In this document: one piece after another, positions 53,416 to 60,489 of the stretch
How the letters are laid out: each line of letters begins with the position of its first letter
Position numbering within the stretch: the first letter of the stretch is position 1
Position numbers and translations under genes: made by a program
NCBI RefSeq assembly: GCF_900142415.1
Contig: NZ_FRAU01000002.1
Span: forward strand, 1 to 64,000
Direction: 5' to 3'
Source of the DNA: Rhodothermus profundi
GTDB taxonomy: Bacteria > Bacteroidota > Rhodothermia > Rhodothermales > Rhodothermaceae
Length of the DNA stretch: 64,000 bases
The notes under the pieces: model-generated
What the model was told of the DNA's origin: nothing
Database searches by the model: none
Seen by the model: the letters and a program-made list of their open reading frames with translations, nothing else

Positions 53416-54726
53416 TTACCGTACCGATGTAGGGGCCAGCAAACGAGCCATTTCTGCCTCCACGGCGCGTTCGTCAGCTTCCGAAAAGCGCACCGCAAAG
53501 GCCAGGAAGGCCATGGCGACGATAAGGAGTCCCAGGAGCAAGAGCGCCTGATTCCAGGGCAGAGCGCCCTTGAAGAGAAAGCCCGCCATGATAGCCCCCG
53601 CATTGCCACCTGCTCCAATGATGCCCGTTACAGAGCCCAGCGCTTTTCGGTTGATAAAGGGCACCACGGCATAGGTGGCTCCTTCTGCCATCTGAACGAA
53701 CAGGCTAAACAACACCAGCGTAACGACAGCCAATGCGAGCAATTGCATTTGCGAGAAAAGGATCAGCGCAAGGCCTTCGCCGAGCGTTGCCAGAAACAGC
53801 CAGCGCACGCGGCCGGCCAGGCCCCAGCGACGACCAAAAAGGTCGCCGACTACGCCCCCCAGCGTTCTCGCAAAAATGTTGGTCAGCCCGAAAAGGGCGG
53901 CAACTGTGCCGGCGGTCTTCAGGTCAAGCGAGAAATAGTCGGCAAAGTAGAGAGCTGCGATGTTGTTGATGGTGAGCTCAATGCCAAAGCAGGCTGCATA
54001 GAGTACAAACAGCACCCAAACGCGATAGTCGCGCGCAGCCTGTCGAAAGCTCCCTCGGCTGGTCAGGCGCGGATGATTCGGAAGGTCTTCAAAGTTACCT
54101 GCCGGGGTATCCTGTGTCAGGAAATAATAGGCGATGCCCGTACCCAGGCAGATCAACCCGGCAACCAGCATGGCGAGCCGCCAGCTCAGGGCTTCTGTGA
54201 AGCCCAGCCCCATAAAACCTGTAAAGACCAGAGGCATGACCATCTGAGTAACGCCACCGCCGAGGTTGCCCCATCCGGCGGTTGTGGCGTTCGCTGTGCC
54301 TACAATGTTCGGGGCGAACATAAGCGACGTGTGATACTGGGTAATCACAAAGCTCGCCCCTATGACCCCTATCACCAGTCGAAAAAGCAGAAAGGCTTCG
54401 TAGGAGTTGGCCAGGCCAATTGCCATTACCGGCAGGCTGCCCAGTATCAAGAGTCCGGCATAGGTGCGACGGGGACCGAATCGGTCGCAGAGCCGGCCAA
54501 TAACCATGCGGGCCAGAACGGTGGCGGCTACAGAGGCAATGATGGTATTTCCTACCTGGGCTGGAGTCAGCCCGAGCTCCTCCCGCACCACTTTCATGAG
54601 CGGTGCAATGCCGAACCAGGCGAAAAAACACACAAAGAAGGCAAACCAGGCCATGTGGAACGCCCGCATCTGCGGGGTCCGGAAGTTGAAAAGCTCAATG
54701 CGGGTAGCTTTCTGAAGAGACTGCAT
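53416..54726 (-). CDS. narK: NarK/NasA-type MFS nitrate transporter
   Basis: The 436-residue protein has twelve membrane helices and the two nitrate signatures of the nitrate/nitrite porter family: GWGNLGGGVTQMVMPLVF after helix 4 and GAGGNAGAIMAGFLF in helix 11. An Arg in each half (VIGRLCDRFGPRRTYAG, RTLGGVVGDLFGRRWGL) also fits. It is the first gene of the nitrate operon; nirA follows after 13 bases. Upstream, 54727-54999 contains several AT-rich palindromes. Confidence 0.93.
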   Translation of the reverse strand: MQSLQKATRIELFNFRTPQMRAFHMAWFAFFVCFFAWFGIAPLMKVVREELGLTPAQVGNTIIASVAATVLARMVIGRLCDRFGPRRTYAGLLILGSLPVMAIGLANSYEAFLLFRLVIGVIGASFVITQYHTSLMFAPNIVGTANATTAGWGNLGGGVTQMVMPLVFTGFMGLGFTEALSWRLAMLVAGLICLGTGIAYYFLTQDTPAGNFEDLPNHPRLTSRGSFRQAARDYRVWVLFVLYAACFGIELTINNIAALYFADYFSLDLKTAGTVAALFGLTNIFARTLGGVVGDLFGRRWGLAGRVRWLFLATLGEGLALILFSQMQLLALAVVTLVLFSLFVQMAEGATYAVVPFINRKALGSVTGIIGAGGNAGAIMAGFLFKGALPWNQALLLLGLLIVAMAFLAFAVRFSEADERAVEAEMARLLAPTSVR

Positions 54727-54754
54727 GGGTGCGATAGGGTTGGTAGCAGAGAAA

Positions 54755-54820
54755 GTTTTATATAAAACGGCCGTTTGTTTAACTTTTTTAAGAGAAGTTG
54801 AAGACTATGTATTAAATACA
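54755..54820. promoter_or_regulatory. palindromes in the narK promoter region
   Basis: GTTTTATATAAAAC (54755-54768) and AAACGGCCGTTT (54765-54776) are perfect palindromes that overlap by four bases. TGTATT-A-AATACA (54808-54820) is an odd palindrome with 6-bp arms. All lie 30-95 bases before the narK start on the minus strand. They may be operators of a nitrogen-status or CRP/FNR-type regulator; the binding protein is unknown. Confidence 0.45.
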
Positions 54821-54979
54821 CAGGAAATGGTAACAATTTGCTTTTCTTGTGTAAACCGGTATCGTGTAAAAATTCTTATAAGAGGAGCGCTTCCGCCCTG
54901 CCTGAAAACAGAACCCCGTGGGAAACCTGGGGACAAAAAGGGGTTTGCCTCAAAGAGAAATTTTTGCTTTTTTGTGTAG

Positions 54980-54989
54980 AAAGCGCTTT
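54980..54989. promoter_or_regulatory. AAAGCGCTTT palindrome before xdhC
   Basis: A perfect 10-bp palindrome with central CG lies 11 bases before the ATG at 55000. The same AAGCGCTT core occurs before the sugar kinase gene (29780-29789) and in part in the GMC promoter spacer (34989-34998). Confidence 0.4.
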
Positions 54990-54999
54990 GGGATAACTC

Positions 55000-56187
55000 A
55001 TGCGCGAGCTACGAGACCTGCTGGAAGAGGCTGAACGGCTGACCGCAGGGAAAACGCCGCATGTGATTGCTACGGTCGTGCGCATTGGGGGCTCTACCTA
55101 TCGCCGACCCGGTGCTCGCATGATCGTGGAAGCAGACGGGACAAACCGAGGCACGATCAGTGGGGGCTGCCTGGAAGGCGAGGTAACCCGTCAGGCCCTT
55201 CAGCTCCTGGCCGATCAGGTGCCTGCGCGCCTGCTTCCTTTTGACCTGGCCGATGACGACTTGATTTACGGGTTTGGTACCGGTTGCGATGGAGTAGCCC
55301 ATGTGCTGCTGGAGCGGGTTCCGGTACCCGGGCGTTGCAACCCACTGGCATTGCTAAGCCAGTGCCTGAAACGTAGGCGACAGGCTGTGCTGGCCACTGT
55401 GATCGAGACAACCGAGGACCCATCGGACTGGCTGGGACGGCACCTGCTGCTTCGGGAAGACGGCCAGACGGAAGGCGACCTGCCGGAAGGTGTCGTGGCC
55501 TCAAAAATCCAGGAGGCAGCTCGTCAGATGCTGGAGCGGCTGCGCGCAGGCCGTGAGGAGCGAGGCTGGACCGTGCAGCGCTATACTGAAGGAGCAACGC
55601 AGATGGAAGTGCTCCTGGAAGCTGTGCAACTCCCCGTGCGCCTGCTCGTCTTCGGTGAAGGGCACGACGTATTTCCAGTGGTGCGTTTTGCCCGGGGACT
55701 GGGCTGGGAGGTGGAAGTTATTGGCCGCCGGCCACCGGCAGAACTCGCCCAACGCTTCCCAGAGGCGGACGTCTGTCGTTTCCTGATGCATCCGGAGCAA
55801 CTCACGCAGCATGTAGCGATTGACCGACGCACGGCCGCGCTGGTTATGAATCATACCTACCTGCGCGACCGCCAGATTCTGGAAACATTGTTGTTTGAAA
55901 GTGCCATCCCGTATATCGGGATGCTGGGGCCCCGGGAACGAACCGAGCGCATGCTAAACGAACTGACCCGCACGCGCGGCGAACGGCTGGAGGCTGAGCG
56001 GCATCGCATTTATGGACCTGTTGGGCTGGATATCGGCACCGAGACGGCTGAAGAGATCGCGCTAGCGGCCCTGGCCGAAATTCAGGCGGTGTTGCATGGC
56101 CGCTCAGCCCGTCCACTTCGGGAGCGTAAGACGCCGATTCACGGCGAACGACCGCCGCTGCCACGGCCGCTCAATGTATCCTCCTGA
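55000..56187 (+). CDS. XdhC/CoxI family molybdenum cofactor maturation protein
   Basis: XdhC-type proteins bind and sulfurate Moco for xanthine dehydrogenase or CO dehydrogenase. The 395-residue protein has the N-terminal XdhC-CoxI domain (TPHVIATVVRIGGSTYRRPGARMIVE, with Cys57 in TISGGCLEGE) and the Rossmann-like C-terminal domain (RLLVFGEGHDVFPVVRFARGLGWEVEVIGR, IPYIGMLGPRERTERML, GLDIGTETAEEIALAALAEIQAVL). It is on the opposite strand to the cox cluster and converges with mocA, with a 17-base tail overlap, but is very likely a partner of it. A second XdhC paralogue lies at 56782-57819. Confidence 0.9.
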   Translation: MRELRDLLEEAERLTAGKTPHVIATVVRIGGSTYRRPGARMIVEADGTNRGTISGGCLEGEVTRQALQLLADQVPARLLPFDLADDDLIYGFGTGCDGVAHVLLERVPVPGRCNPLALLSQCLKRRRQAVLATVIETTEDPSDWLGRHLLLREDGQTEGDLPEGVVASKIQEAARQMLERLRAGREERGWTVQRYTEGATQMEVLLEAVQLPVRLLVFGEGHDVFPVVRFARGLGWEVEVIGRRPPAELAQRFPEADVCRFLMHPEQLTQHVAIDRRTAALVMNHTYLRDRQILETLLFESAIPYIGMLGPRERTERMLNELTRTRGERLEAERHRIYGPVGLDIGTETAEEIALAALAEIQAVLHGRSARPLRERKTPIHGERPPLPRPLNVSS

Positions 56188-56785
56188 GCGCTTCAAAGGC
56201 TTCCGGCGTATCAAGGTCCTGCAAAATGTGGTCGGTAGCCATGGCCACACGCACCACATGCTCAGGATGGCGTTGCACCAGGCCTCGGCAGCCGGTCAGT
56301 CGCTGCTCGGAGAGAATAGCTTTTCGATAGTAGGCCGCAAACAGGACGGGATTGCCGCGTTGTCCGTTGAACTCGGGTACAATGATGCAGGCCGGATCCC
56401 GGACATAAGCGCGCTGGAACGCCTCTATGAGCTGGTCATATTCGGAAGCTTCGATCAGCGGCAGGTCTGACAGGCAAATCATGTAGCCGTGCGCGTCGGC
56501 GGGCGCCGCCGCCACGCCTGCCTGAATGGAAGTGGTCATGCCTTCGGCATAACGTGGGTTGTAGACAAACGCGACCGGCAGATTGGCCAGGGCCTCACGC
56601 ACGGCAGCAGCTTCATAACCCAGCACGACCACCACCGGAGCGGCCTGGCTGTCCAGAATCGTGGTAACCACGTGACGCACCAGGGGTTGGTCTCCAAAAG
56701 GCAGCAAGAGCTTGTTCCGGCCACCCATGCGCCGAGAAGATCCGGCGGCCAGCACAATGGCGACCACGCGACCGGTTGCATTCAT
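56171..56785 (-). CDS. mocA: molybdenum cofactor cytidylyltransferase-like (MocA/MobA family)
   Basis: The 204-residue protein is a nucleotidyltransferase of the MobA-like clade: VVAIVLAAGSSRRMGGRNKLLLPFG (residues 7-31), VVVVLGYEAAAV, EGMTTSIQAGVAAAP, CLSDLPLIEASEYDQLI and RGNPVLFAAYYRKAIL. In CO dehydrogenase the cofactor is molybdopterin cytosine dinucleotide, so MocA-type CTP transfer is expected. The gene overlaps the XdhC-HMA gene by four bases at the end of the cox cluster. Confidence 0.87.
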   Translation of the reverse strand: MNATGRVVAIVLAAGSSRRMGGRNKLLLPFGDQPLVRHVVTTILDSQAAPVVVVLGYEAAAVREALANLPVAFVYNPRYAEGMTTSIQAGVAAAPADAHGYMICLSDLPLIEASEYDQLIEAFQRAYVRDPACIIVPEFNGQRGNPVLFAAYYRKAILSEQRLTGCRGLVQRHPEHVVRVAMATDHILQDLDTPEAFEALRRIH

Positions 56786-57819
56786 GGCTCGGCTACGGTG
56801 TCGGTGCGCAGATGATAGCCGCGGGCTTTGAGAGCTTCGGCCAGGACGCTTAGCGTCACCCGGGCGGGATCATAGGCGACCCGGGCATGGCCGAGCTCCA
56901 CGGCATGCACGACCACGCCAGGGAGGGCCTGGAGCGTTTGTTCGACGGTGTGAAGGCAGTGGGCGCAGCTCATGCCTTCAATGTGCAGGGTAATTTCGAT
57001 CAAGCCTTCAAGGGAGGGCAGCTTGTCTGGAAGCGCCGGGGATGGATTCTGGTGGCGTTCCTGCACGATTTCGGCCAGGATGCTCAGGGCAATTTCTTCC
57101 GGCGTGCGGGCACCGAGATCCAGTCCAGCCGGGGCGCGGACAGCCGCCAGCCGGTCCCGAGGCACGCCTTGTTCGGCCAGCAGCTCGCGCAGGCGCGCTG
57201 CTTTGCGACGGCTGGCCACCAGGGCGACGTACCGGAACGGTTGGGATAGCGCAGCTTTCAGGGCTTCTTCGTCCCTTTCGCCCTGGGTAGCCACGACCGC
57301 AAACGCTCCGGGTTTCAGGGGTAGATTTCTCAAGGAGAACGAAGGCTCGCACTGGTCGGCTTCCGGGAACAGCTCGGAGGATGCCTCAGGATCAGCAACC
57401 AGCACGTGGTAGCGCAGCGTTCGCCCAAGCTGTACCAGGGCCTGGGCGACGGCCGAGTGTCCGAGCACCAGCAGTTGAGGAGGGGGCAGAAGCGGTTCAA
57501 TATACACGTCGAGCGTGCCGCCGCTGTAGCAGGTCATTGCATAGGCGACAATGCCTTCTACTTCAACTTCGGTCGTTTCGGGCGTGATGCGTACCAGGCG
57601 AGGACGCCCGTCGCGCATGGCGCGCAGCGCTTCCCGGATAACGACCGGACGCGTGCACCCACCACCTATCCATCCATGAAGCGTGCCGTCGGGCAAGATC
57701 AACGCCTTGTCTCCGGGCTTTCCGGAGATCGGAGCCTCGTAGCGGACGACGATGGCCAGGGCGCAGGGTTCACCCCGCGCTGTCTGTTCTCGAGCCTGTT
57801 CCAGAATAGGATCAAGCAT
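56782..57819 (-). CDS. XdhC/CoxF-like maturation protein with C-terminal HMA (copper-chaperone-like) domain
   Basis: The start is ATG 57819 (MLDPILEQAREQTARG); it overlaps the coxE end by eight bases. The 345-residue product has an XdhC-CoxI N domain (about 20-90: ALAIVVRYEAPISGKPGDKALIL and Cys55 in GWIGGGCTRP), an XdhC Rossmann domain (about 125-260: LLVLGHSAVAQALVQLG, LDLGARTPEEIALSILAEIVQ), and an additional C-terminal heavy-metal-associated domain (about 277-340). The metal motif is MSCAHC with Cys285 and Cys288, and the ferredoxin-like fold ends ALKARGYHLR. An HMA domain on XdhC is not standard. In a Mo-Cu CO dehydrogenase cluster it suggests delivery of Cu(I). Strong domain call; the function is inference. 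Confidence 0.88.
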   Translation of the reverse strand: MLDPILEQAREQTARGEPCALAIVVRYEAPISGKPGDKALILPDGTLHGWIGGGCTRPVVIREALRAMRDGRPRLVRITPETTEVEVEGIVAYAMTCYSGGTLDVYIEPLLPPPQLLVLGHSAVAQALVQLGRTLRYHVLVADPEASSELFPEADQCEPSFSLRNLPLKPGAFAVVATQGERDEEALKAALSQPFRYVALVASRRKAARLRELLAEQGVPRDRLAAVRAPAGLDLGARTPEEIALSILAEIVQERHQNPSPALPDKLPSLEGLIEITLHIEGMSCAHCLHTVEQTLQALPGVVVHAVELGHARVAYDPARVTLSVLAEALKARGYHLRTDTVAEP

Positions 57820-58975
57820 GACGCAGGTGCTGCTCCAGCCGAAGCAGACTGTCGAGGTTGTGGGCCGGGTGAAATACGTCGAGGTAAGGAAGCGCTGCCT
57901 GCATTCCACGTGCTATGGGCGCATAGCCTTCCATTCCCATCAGCGGGTTCAGCCAGATGATCCGGCGACAGCGGGCGCGGATCGCTTGCAGGGCGTGGGC
58001 CAGCAGCGCAGGGTCGCCGGTGTCGAGGCCATCACTCAGAATCAGCACAAGTGTGCGGCGCGAAAGCAGCCGGCGGCCGTAATGCTCCAGAAACGTCATC
58101 AGGCAGGCGCCAATGCGGGTACCGCTGGACCAGGGCGTGGGCGTCTCGGCCAGTTGACGTAGGCTTTCAGGGAGCGATGGTTGGCGCAGAAGCTCCGTGA
58201 TGCAGATCAGCTCGGTGCTGAAGACGAACGAGTCGATCCGCCGGAAGTGTTGCTGCAGTGCATGGAGAAAACGGAGCAGGAAATAGCTGTAGCGGTCCAT
58301 AGAGCCGCTTACGTCAAGCAGGGCCACCAGGCGGGGGCGGTCTGGACGGCGTTGACGGTAGCGGAGCGTCACTAGCTCGCCTCCTCGGTCCAGGTTACGG
58401 CGGATGGTGCGGCGCAGATCCACGTAGCGGCCTTGCCACGCAGTTTTCTGGCGTCGTGAGAGGCGCACGTGCAGTTGGCGGAAAAGTTGGGCCGCCAGCG
58501 CCTCGAGCTGTTCCTGGTCAGACGCCGGCACCCGGGCAAAATCTACCTGGCGCAAGCGGTGGGCCGTGCTAGCCCCTGCTGTTGTGTTGCCCTCTTCTTC
58601 AGGCGGGGCCGTGGCATGTTGCAGCGTCATGAGCAGCGGAGCGGTCCGTTGTTCTGTAGCGGGAGGGCGAGCGCGTTGCGGGCGCGGGCTGGGCGGTGCG
58701 TTGCCGTCCGGTGAACGGCCCAGCCAGTAGGCATCGAAGAGCGCGTCAAAGCGCTGGTATTCATCGGGCGAGATGCATAGCAGTGCCCGCAGGGCTGCCC
58801 GGAAGCGATTGGGCCGGTGCAGCAGTTCGCTGCGGGCTATCCGTAGCGCATCGAGCGTCTCGGCAACGCCGACGGTGAAGCCGTGCGCTCTCAGGAGCGC
58901 GCAGAAGCGCCGCACAGCCCCTGTGAAATCGGTAGACGCCGCAGGAGCAGGCGGTGTGGCATCTGGAGCAGCCAT
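57812..58975 (-). CDS. coxE: vWA-domain protein CoxE
   Basis: CoxE acts with the CoxD ATPase in maturing CO dehydrogenase. The 387-residue protein has a basic/Pro-rich N-terminal half and a von Willebrand A domain in the C-terminal half with a complete MIDAS motif DVSGSM (LVALLDVSGSMDRYSYF) and later Thr/Asp residues (STELICITELL, LILSDGLDTGD). A MoxR AAA+ protein is encoded three bases upstream, the typical AAA+/vWA pair. Confidence 0.9.
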   Translation of the reverse strand: MAAPDATPPAPAASTDFTGAVRRFCALLRAHGFTVGVAETLDALRIARSELLHRPNRFRAALRALLCISPDEYQRFDALFDAYWLGRSPDGNAPPSPRPQRARPPATEQRTAPLLMTLQHATAPPEEEGNTTAGASTAHRLRQVDFARVPASDQEQLEALAAQLFRQLHVRLSRRQKTAWQGRYVDLRRTIRRNLDRGGELVTLRYRQRRPDRPRLVALLDVSGSMDRYSYFLLRFLHALQQHFRRIDSFVFSTELICITELLRQPSLPESLRQLAETPTPWSSGTRIGACLMTFLEHYGRRLLSRRTLVLILSDGLDTGDPALLAHALQAIRARCRRIIWLNPLMGMEGYAPIARGMQAALPYLDVFHPAHNLDSLLRLEQHLRHA

Positions 58976-58978
58976 GGT

Positions 58979-59872
58979 TCAGGCTTCGAGGGTAGCCAGC
59001 AGATCTTCGAGCGTGTGGTTACGCAGGCGCTCAAGGTCTTCGGCCGATTTGAGCAGGCAGCCCGCGGTGCGCGTCACAACGGTTGTGTTGAGGCGCTGCA
59101 CGCCCAGCGCTACCAGGGCCCGGGCCCAGTCGAGCGTTTCGGCAATGCCGGGAATTTTGTGCAAGCGTTCTTTGCGCAGGGCCTGCACGAAGCGCACTAC
59201 CTGTTGTGCCAGCTCGGTCTCAATATCAGGGAGGCGCTTCTGAATAATGCGCAGTTCTTTGGCTTCGGTAGGATAGTCGAGCCAGTAGTAGAGGCAACGG
59301 CGTTTGAGGGCATCGCTCAGTTCACGCGTGCGGTTAGAGGTGAGGATGACATGCGGGACATGGCGCGCGCGAATGGTGCCCAGCTCCGGAATGGAGATCT
59401 GGAAAGCCGACAGTAGTTCGAGGAGAAACGCCTCAAATTCCTCATCGGCTCGGTCGATCTCATCAATGAGGAGCACTGGCGCTTTTGTTTCGGCCTGAAT
59501 AGCTTTCAGCAGCGGTCGCGCTAGCAGGTAGCTTTCACTGAACAGGTGCTGTTCCCGCTCTTCCAGGGGGATGTCGCTCTGCTCCCAGAGCTTGATGGCC
59601 AGGAGTTGGCGGGGATAGTTCCATTCATAGACGGCTGAATGGACGTCGAGCCCCTCGTAGCATTGCAGGCGGATCAGCTCCGTGTCAAGGTAACCAGCCA
59701 GTGCGTAGGCAATCTCGGTTTTGCCTACGCCTGCGTCGCCCTCCACGAGCAGGGGCCGGCGCAGCGTTAGGACGAGATACAGGACGGTAGCCAGCGCCTC
59801 ATCCGCCACGTACCCCTGCTGCTCCAAACCATCCATCAACCCCGCAATGCGGGCGGCGGCCTCACGGGTCAT
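58979..59872 (-). CDS. coxD: MoxR-type AAA+ ATPase CoxD
   Basis: CoxD is an AAA+ ATPase that drives insertion of sulfur/copper into CO dehydrogenase. The 297 residues include Walker A GDAGVGKT (45-52), Walker B LLIDEIDRADEEF (about 135-147), a sensor-1 VILTSNRTRELS and an arginine-finger-type DALKRRCLYYWLDYP. It overlaps coxG by four bases and is followed by coxE after three bases. Confidence 0.92.
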   Translation of the reverse strand: MTREAAARIAGLMDGLEQQGYVADEALATVLYLVLTLRRPLLVEGDAGVGKTEIAYALAGYLDTELIRLQCYEGLDVHSAVYEWNYPRQLLAIKLWEQSDIPLEEREQHLFSESYLLARPLLKAIQAETKAPVLLIDEIDRADEEFEAFLLELLSAFQISIPELGTIRARHVPHVILTSNRTRELSDALKRRCLYYWLDYPTEAKELRIIQKRLPDIETELAQQVVRFVQALRKERLHKIPGIAETLDWARALVALGVQRLNTTVVTRTAGCLLKSAEDLERLRNHTLEDLLATLEA

Positions 59873-60426
59873 TCTCCTTCTTTTTTCCCAAAGAACCGAC
59901 CGGCAACCGACTTGATGCCTTCCTTGATCAGCGAGCCAGCGCGGAGCGCCTGACCGGCCTCTTCGGGGGCTTCTCCTGCCAGCAGCGATTCAAAACATTC
60001 CGTGAACTGGTCAAAGAGGCGACTGGACACATCCTCAATCAGGCGCGAGCCGAATTGCGCCAGCATCCCGGTTACAGAGATTTCGATTTGATTGGTAATT
60101 TCGGTGGCCCCGTCGTCCAGCGCCCGGGCGCGGCCCCGCATGGTCATGGAAGCGCTCCCCTTGCCTCGCGCATCAAGTCCTCGGCCTACCAGTTCAATGG
60201 TATGCGTCTCGTGATCGAGCGTGTTGATGGTGATTTCTCCTTTGTAACTGGCACTGATGGGGCCTACCTTCAGGCTGACGGTTCCCCGGTAGTGGCGCTC
60301 GTCAATCTGCTCGGTGAGCTGAGCACCAGGCACGCAGGGGACCACCTTGGCCGGATCGCTCAGGTAACTCCAGACCTTCTCCAGCGGCTGATGAACGGTA
60401 AAGGTCTTTTCGATCGTGGTTTTCAT
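59869..60426 (-). CDS. coxG: CO dehydrogenase membrane-anchoring protein CoxG (SRPBCC family)
   Basis: CoxG proteins recruit CO dehydrogenase to the cytoplasmic membrane. The 185 residues form an SRPBCC fold (KTFTVHQPLEKVWSYLSDPAKVVPCVPGAQLTE, near residues 8-40; GKGSASMTMRGRARALDDGATEITNQIEISVTGMLAQFGSRLIEDVSSRLFDQF). A C-terminal amphipathic/basic tail (IKEGIKSVAGRFFGKKEGE) probably contacts the membrane. It follows coxL after 63 bases and overlaps coxD by four. Confidence 0.9.
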   Translation of the reverse strand: MKTTIEKTFTVHQPLEKVWSYLSDPAKVVPCVPGAQLTEQIDERHYRGTVSLKVGPISASYKGEITINTLDHETHTIELVGRGLDARGKGSASMTMRGRARALDDGATEITNQIEISVTGMLAQFGSRLIEDVSSRLFDQFTECFESLLAGEAPEEAGQALRAGSLIKEGIKSVAGRFFGKKEGE

Positions 60427-60489
60427 GGCGCTTTGTAACGGATAGCAGCAGCTTCTGTATCAGACGGCCAGGTCTCCTGAAAGTTCGCT

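Noticed and set aside
53332-54765. Long plus-strand frame of 477 codons opposite narK
   Set aside because: It is a mirror of the narK gene; its protein has no hydrophobic or domain pattern, whereas narK on the other strand has both nitrate signatures.
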